NCBI GenBank assembly: GCA_943327025.2 | Contig: CALPVO020000018.1 | Span: forward strand, 1-14,710 | Direction: 5' to 3' | Length of the DNA stretch: 14,710 nt | From: Janthinobacterium lividum | GTDB lineage: Bacteria; Pseudomonadota; Gammaproteobacteria; Steroidobacterales; Steroidobacteraceae | Shown: in pieces, positions 14,608-14,710 of the stretch | How positions within the stretch are numbered: position 1 is the stretch's first letter | Layout of the letters: every line of letters starts with the position of its first letter | Program-made: the position numbers and the translations under genes | Notes under the pieces: generated by a model | Told to the model about the DNA's origin: nothing | The model's input: only the letters and a program-made list of their open reading frames with translations | Database searches by the model: none

Positions 14608-14710
14608 TTCGCCACTCCTTCGGCGGGCGGTGCGGTCTCGCGCAATTCCGCTTCGCTCGCGCCGATCTGCTGCACAGCGGGCGCATCCCAACTGCCACTG
14701 ATGCGATAGT
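14604..14710 (-). CDS. yhdP: YhdP / AsmA-like family protein (C-terminal end only)
   Basis: Only the last 34 residues are visible, ending with a TGA that overlaps the nit ATG. The fragment begins YRISGSWDAPAVQQI, which fits the conserved C-terminus of YhdP (pattern Y-x-I/V-x-G-S/T-W-D-x-P), a very large inner-membrane-anchored AsmA-like protein that carries phospholipids toward the outer membrane. A low-complexity tail ([16 protein letters not shown]) follows. The call depends on this short motif together with the known order yhdP-nit-tldD; the bulk of the gene lies beyond the right edge. Confidence 0.75.
   Translation of the reverse strand, partial: YRISGSWDAPAVQQIGASEAELRETAPPAEGVAK

Noticed and set aside
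13576..14709. 377-codon open frame on the plus strand
   Set aside because: It runs antisense to the well-supported tldD, nit and yhdP genes and its translation is Arg/Ala/Pro-rich without family features.

Overview
The window is a high-G+C (roughly two-thirds G+C by eye) chromosomal segment of a Gram-negative bacterium, most likely a gammaproteobacterium. The evidence is the gene order kdsD-kdsC-lptC-lptA-lptB-rpoN-hpf-rapZ, the ibaG-murA pair transcribed away from it, and the yhdP-nit-tldD group at the far end. This is the same overall neighbourhood as in Pseudomonas, where kdsD...rapZ lies near tldD-nit-yhdP. Several usual members are missing here: mlaFEDCB between ibaG and kdsD, ptsN between hpf and rapZ, npr after rapZ, and pmbA next to tldD. 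I cannot name the genus.

Left part (1-7029): ibaG and the 5' part of murA run on the minus strand. From a short divergent spacer (553-641) kdsD, kdsC, lptC, lptA and lptB run on the plus strand, each overlapping the next. They make and process the Kdo precursor and build the LPS transport machine. rpoN (sigma-54), hpf (ribosome hibernation) and rapZ follow. A strong stem-loop sits between hpf and rapZ.

Middle part (7136-12334): a compact five-gene catabolic module, mostly with overlapping or abutting genes. It encodes a VanA-type Rieske oxygenase, an SMP-30/gluconolactonase-type hydrolase, a 12-TM MFS transporter, a VAO/PCMH-type covalent flavoprotein and a small periplasmic c-type cytochrome. 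The last two look like the two subunits of a flavocytochrome that hydroxylates or dehydrogenates a para-alkylphenol; the Rieske enzyme may O-demethylate or hydroxylate the same or a related aromatic compound. No Rieske reductase and no regulator are present in the window. The flavoprotein has an unusual active-site combination: a VAO-like flavin-linking His, but neither the VAO Asp base nor the PCMH Glu base. This module is the most interesting part of the window.

Right part (12347-14710, minus strand): yhdP (3' end only), a Nit-type amidase and tldD form an overlapping operon. It converges on the catabolic module, and a hairpin at 12336-12359 separates the two. No RNA genes, insertion sequences or CRISPR arrays were seen, and no gene-free stretch exceeds about 130 bases.
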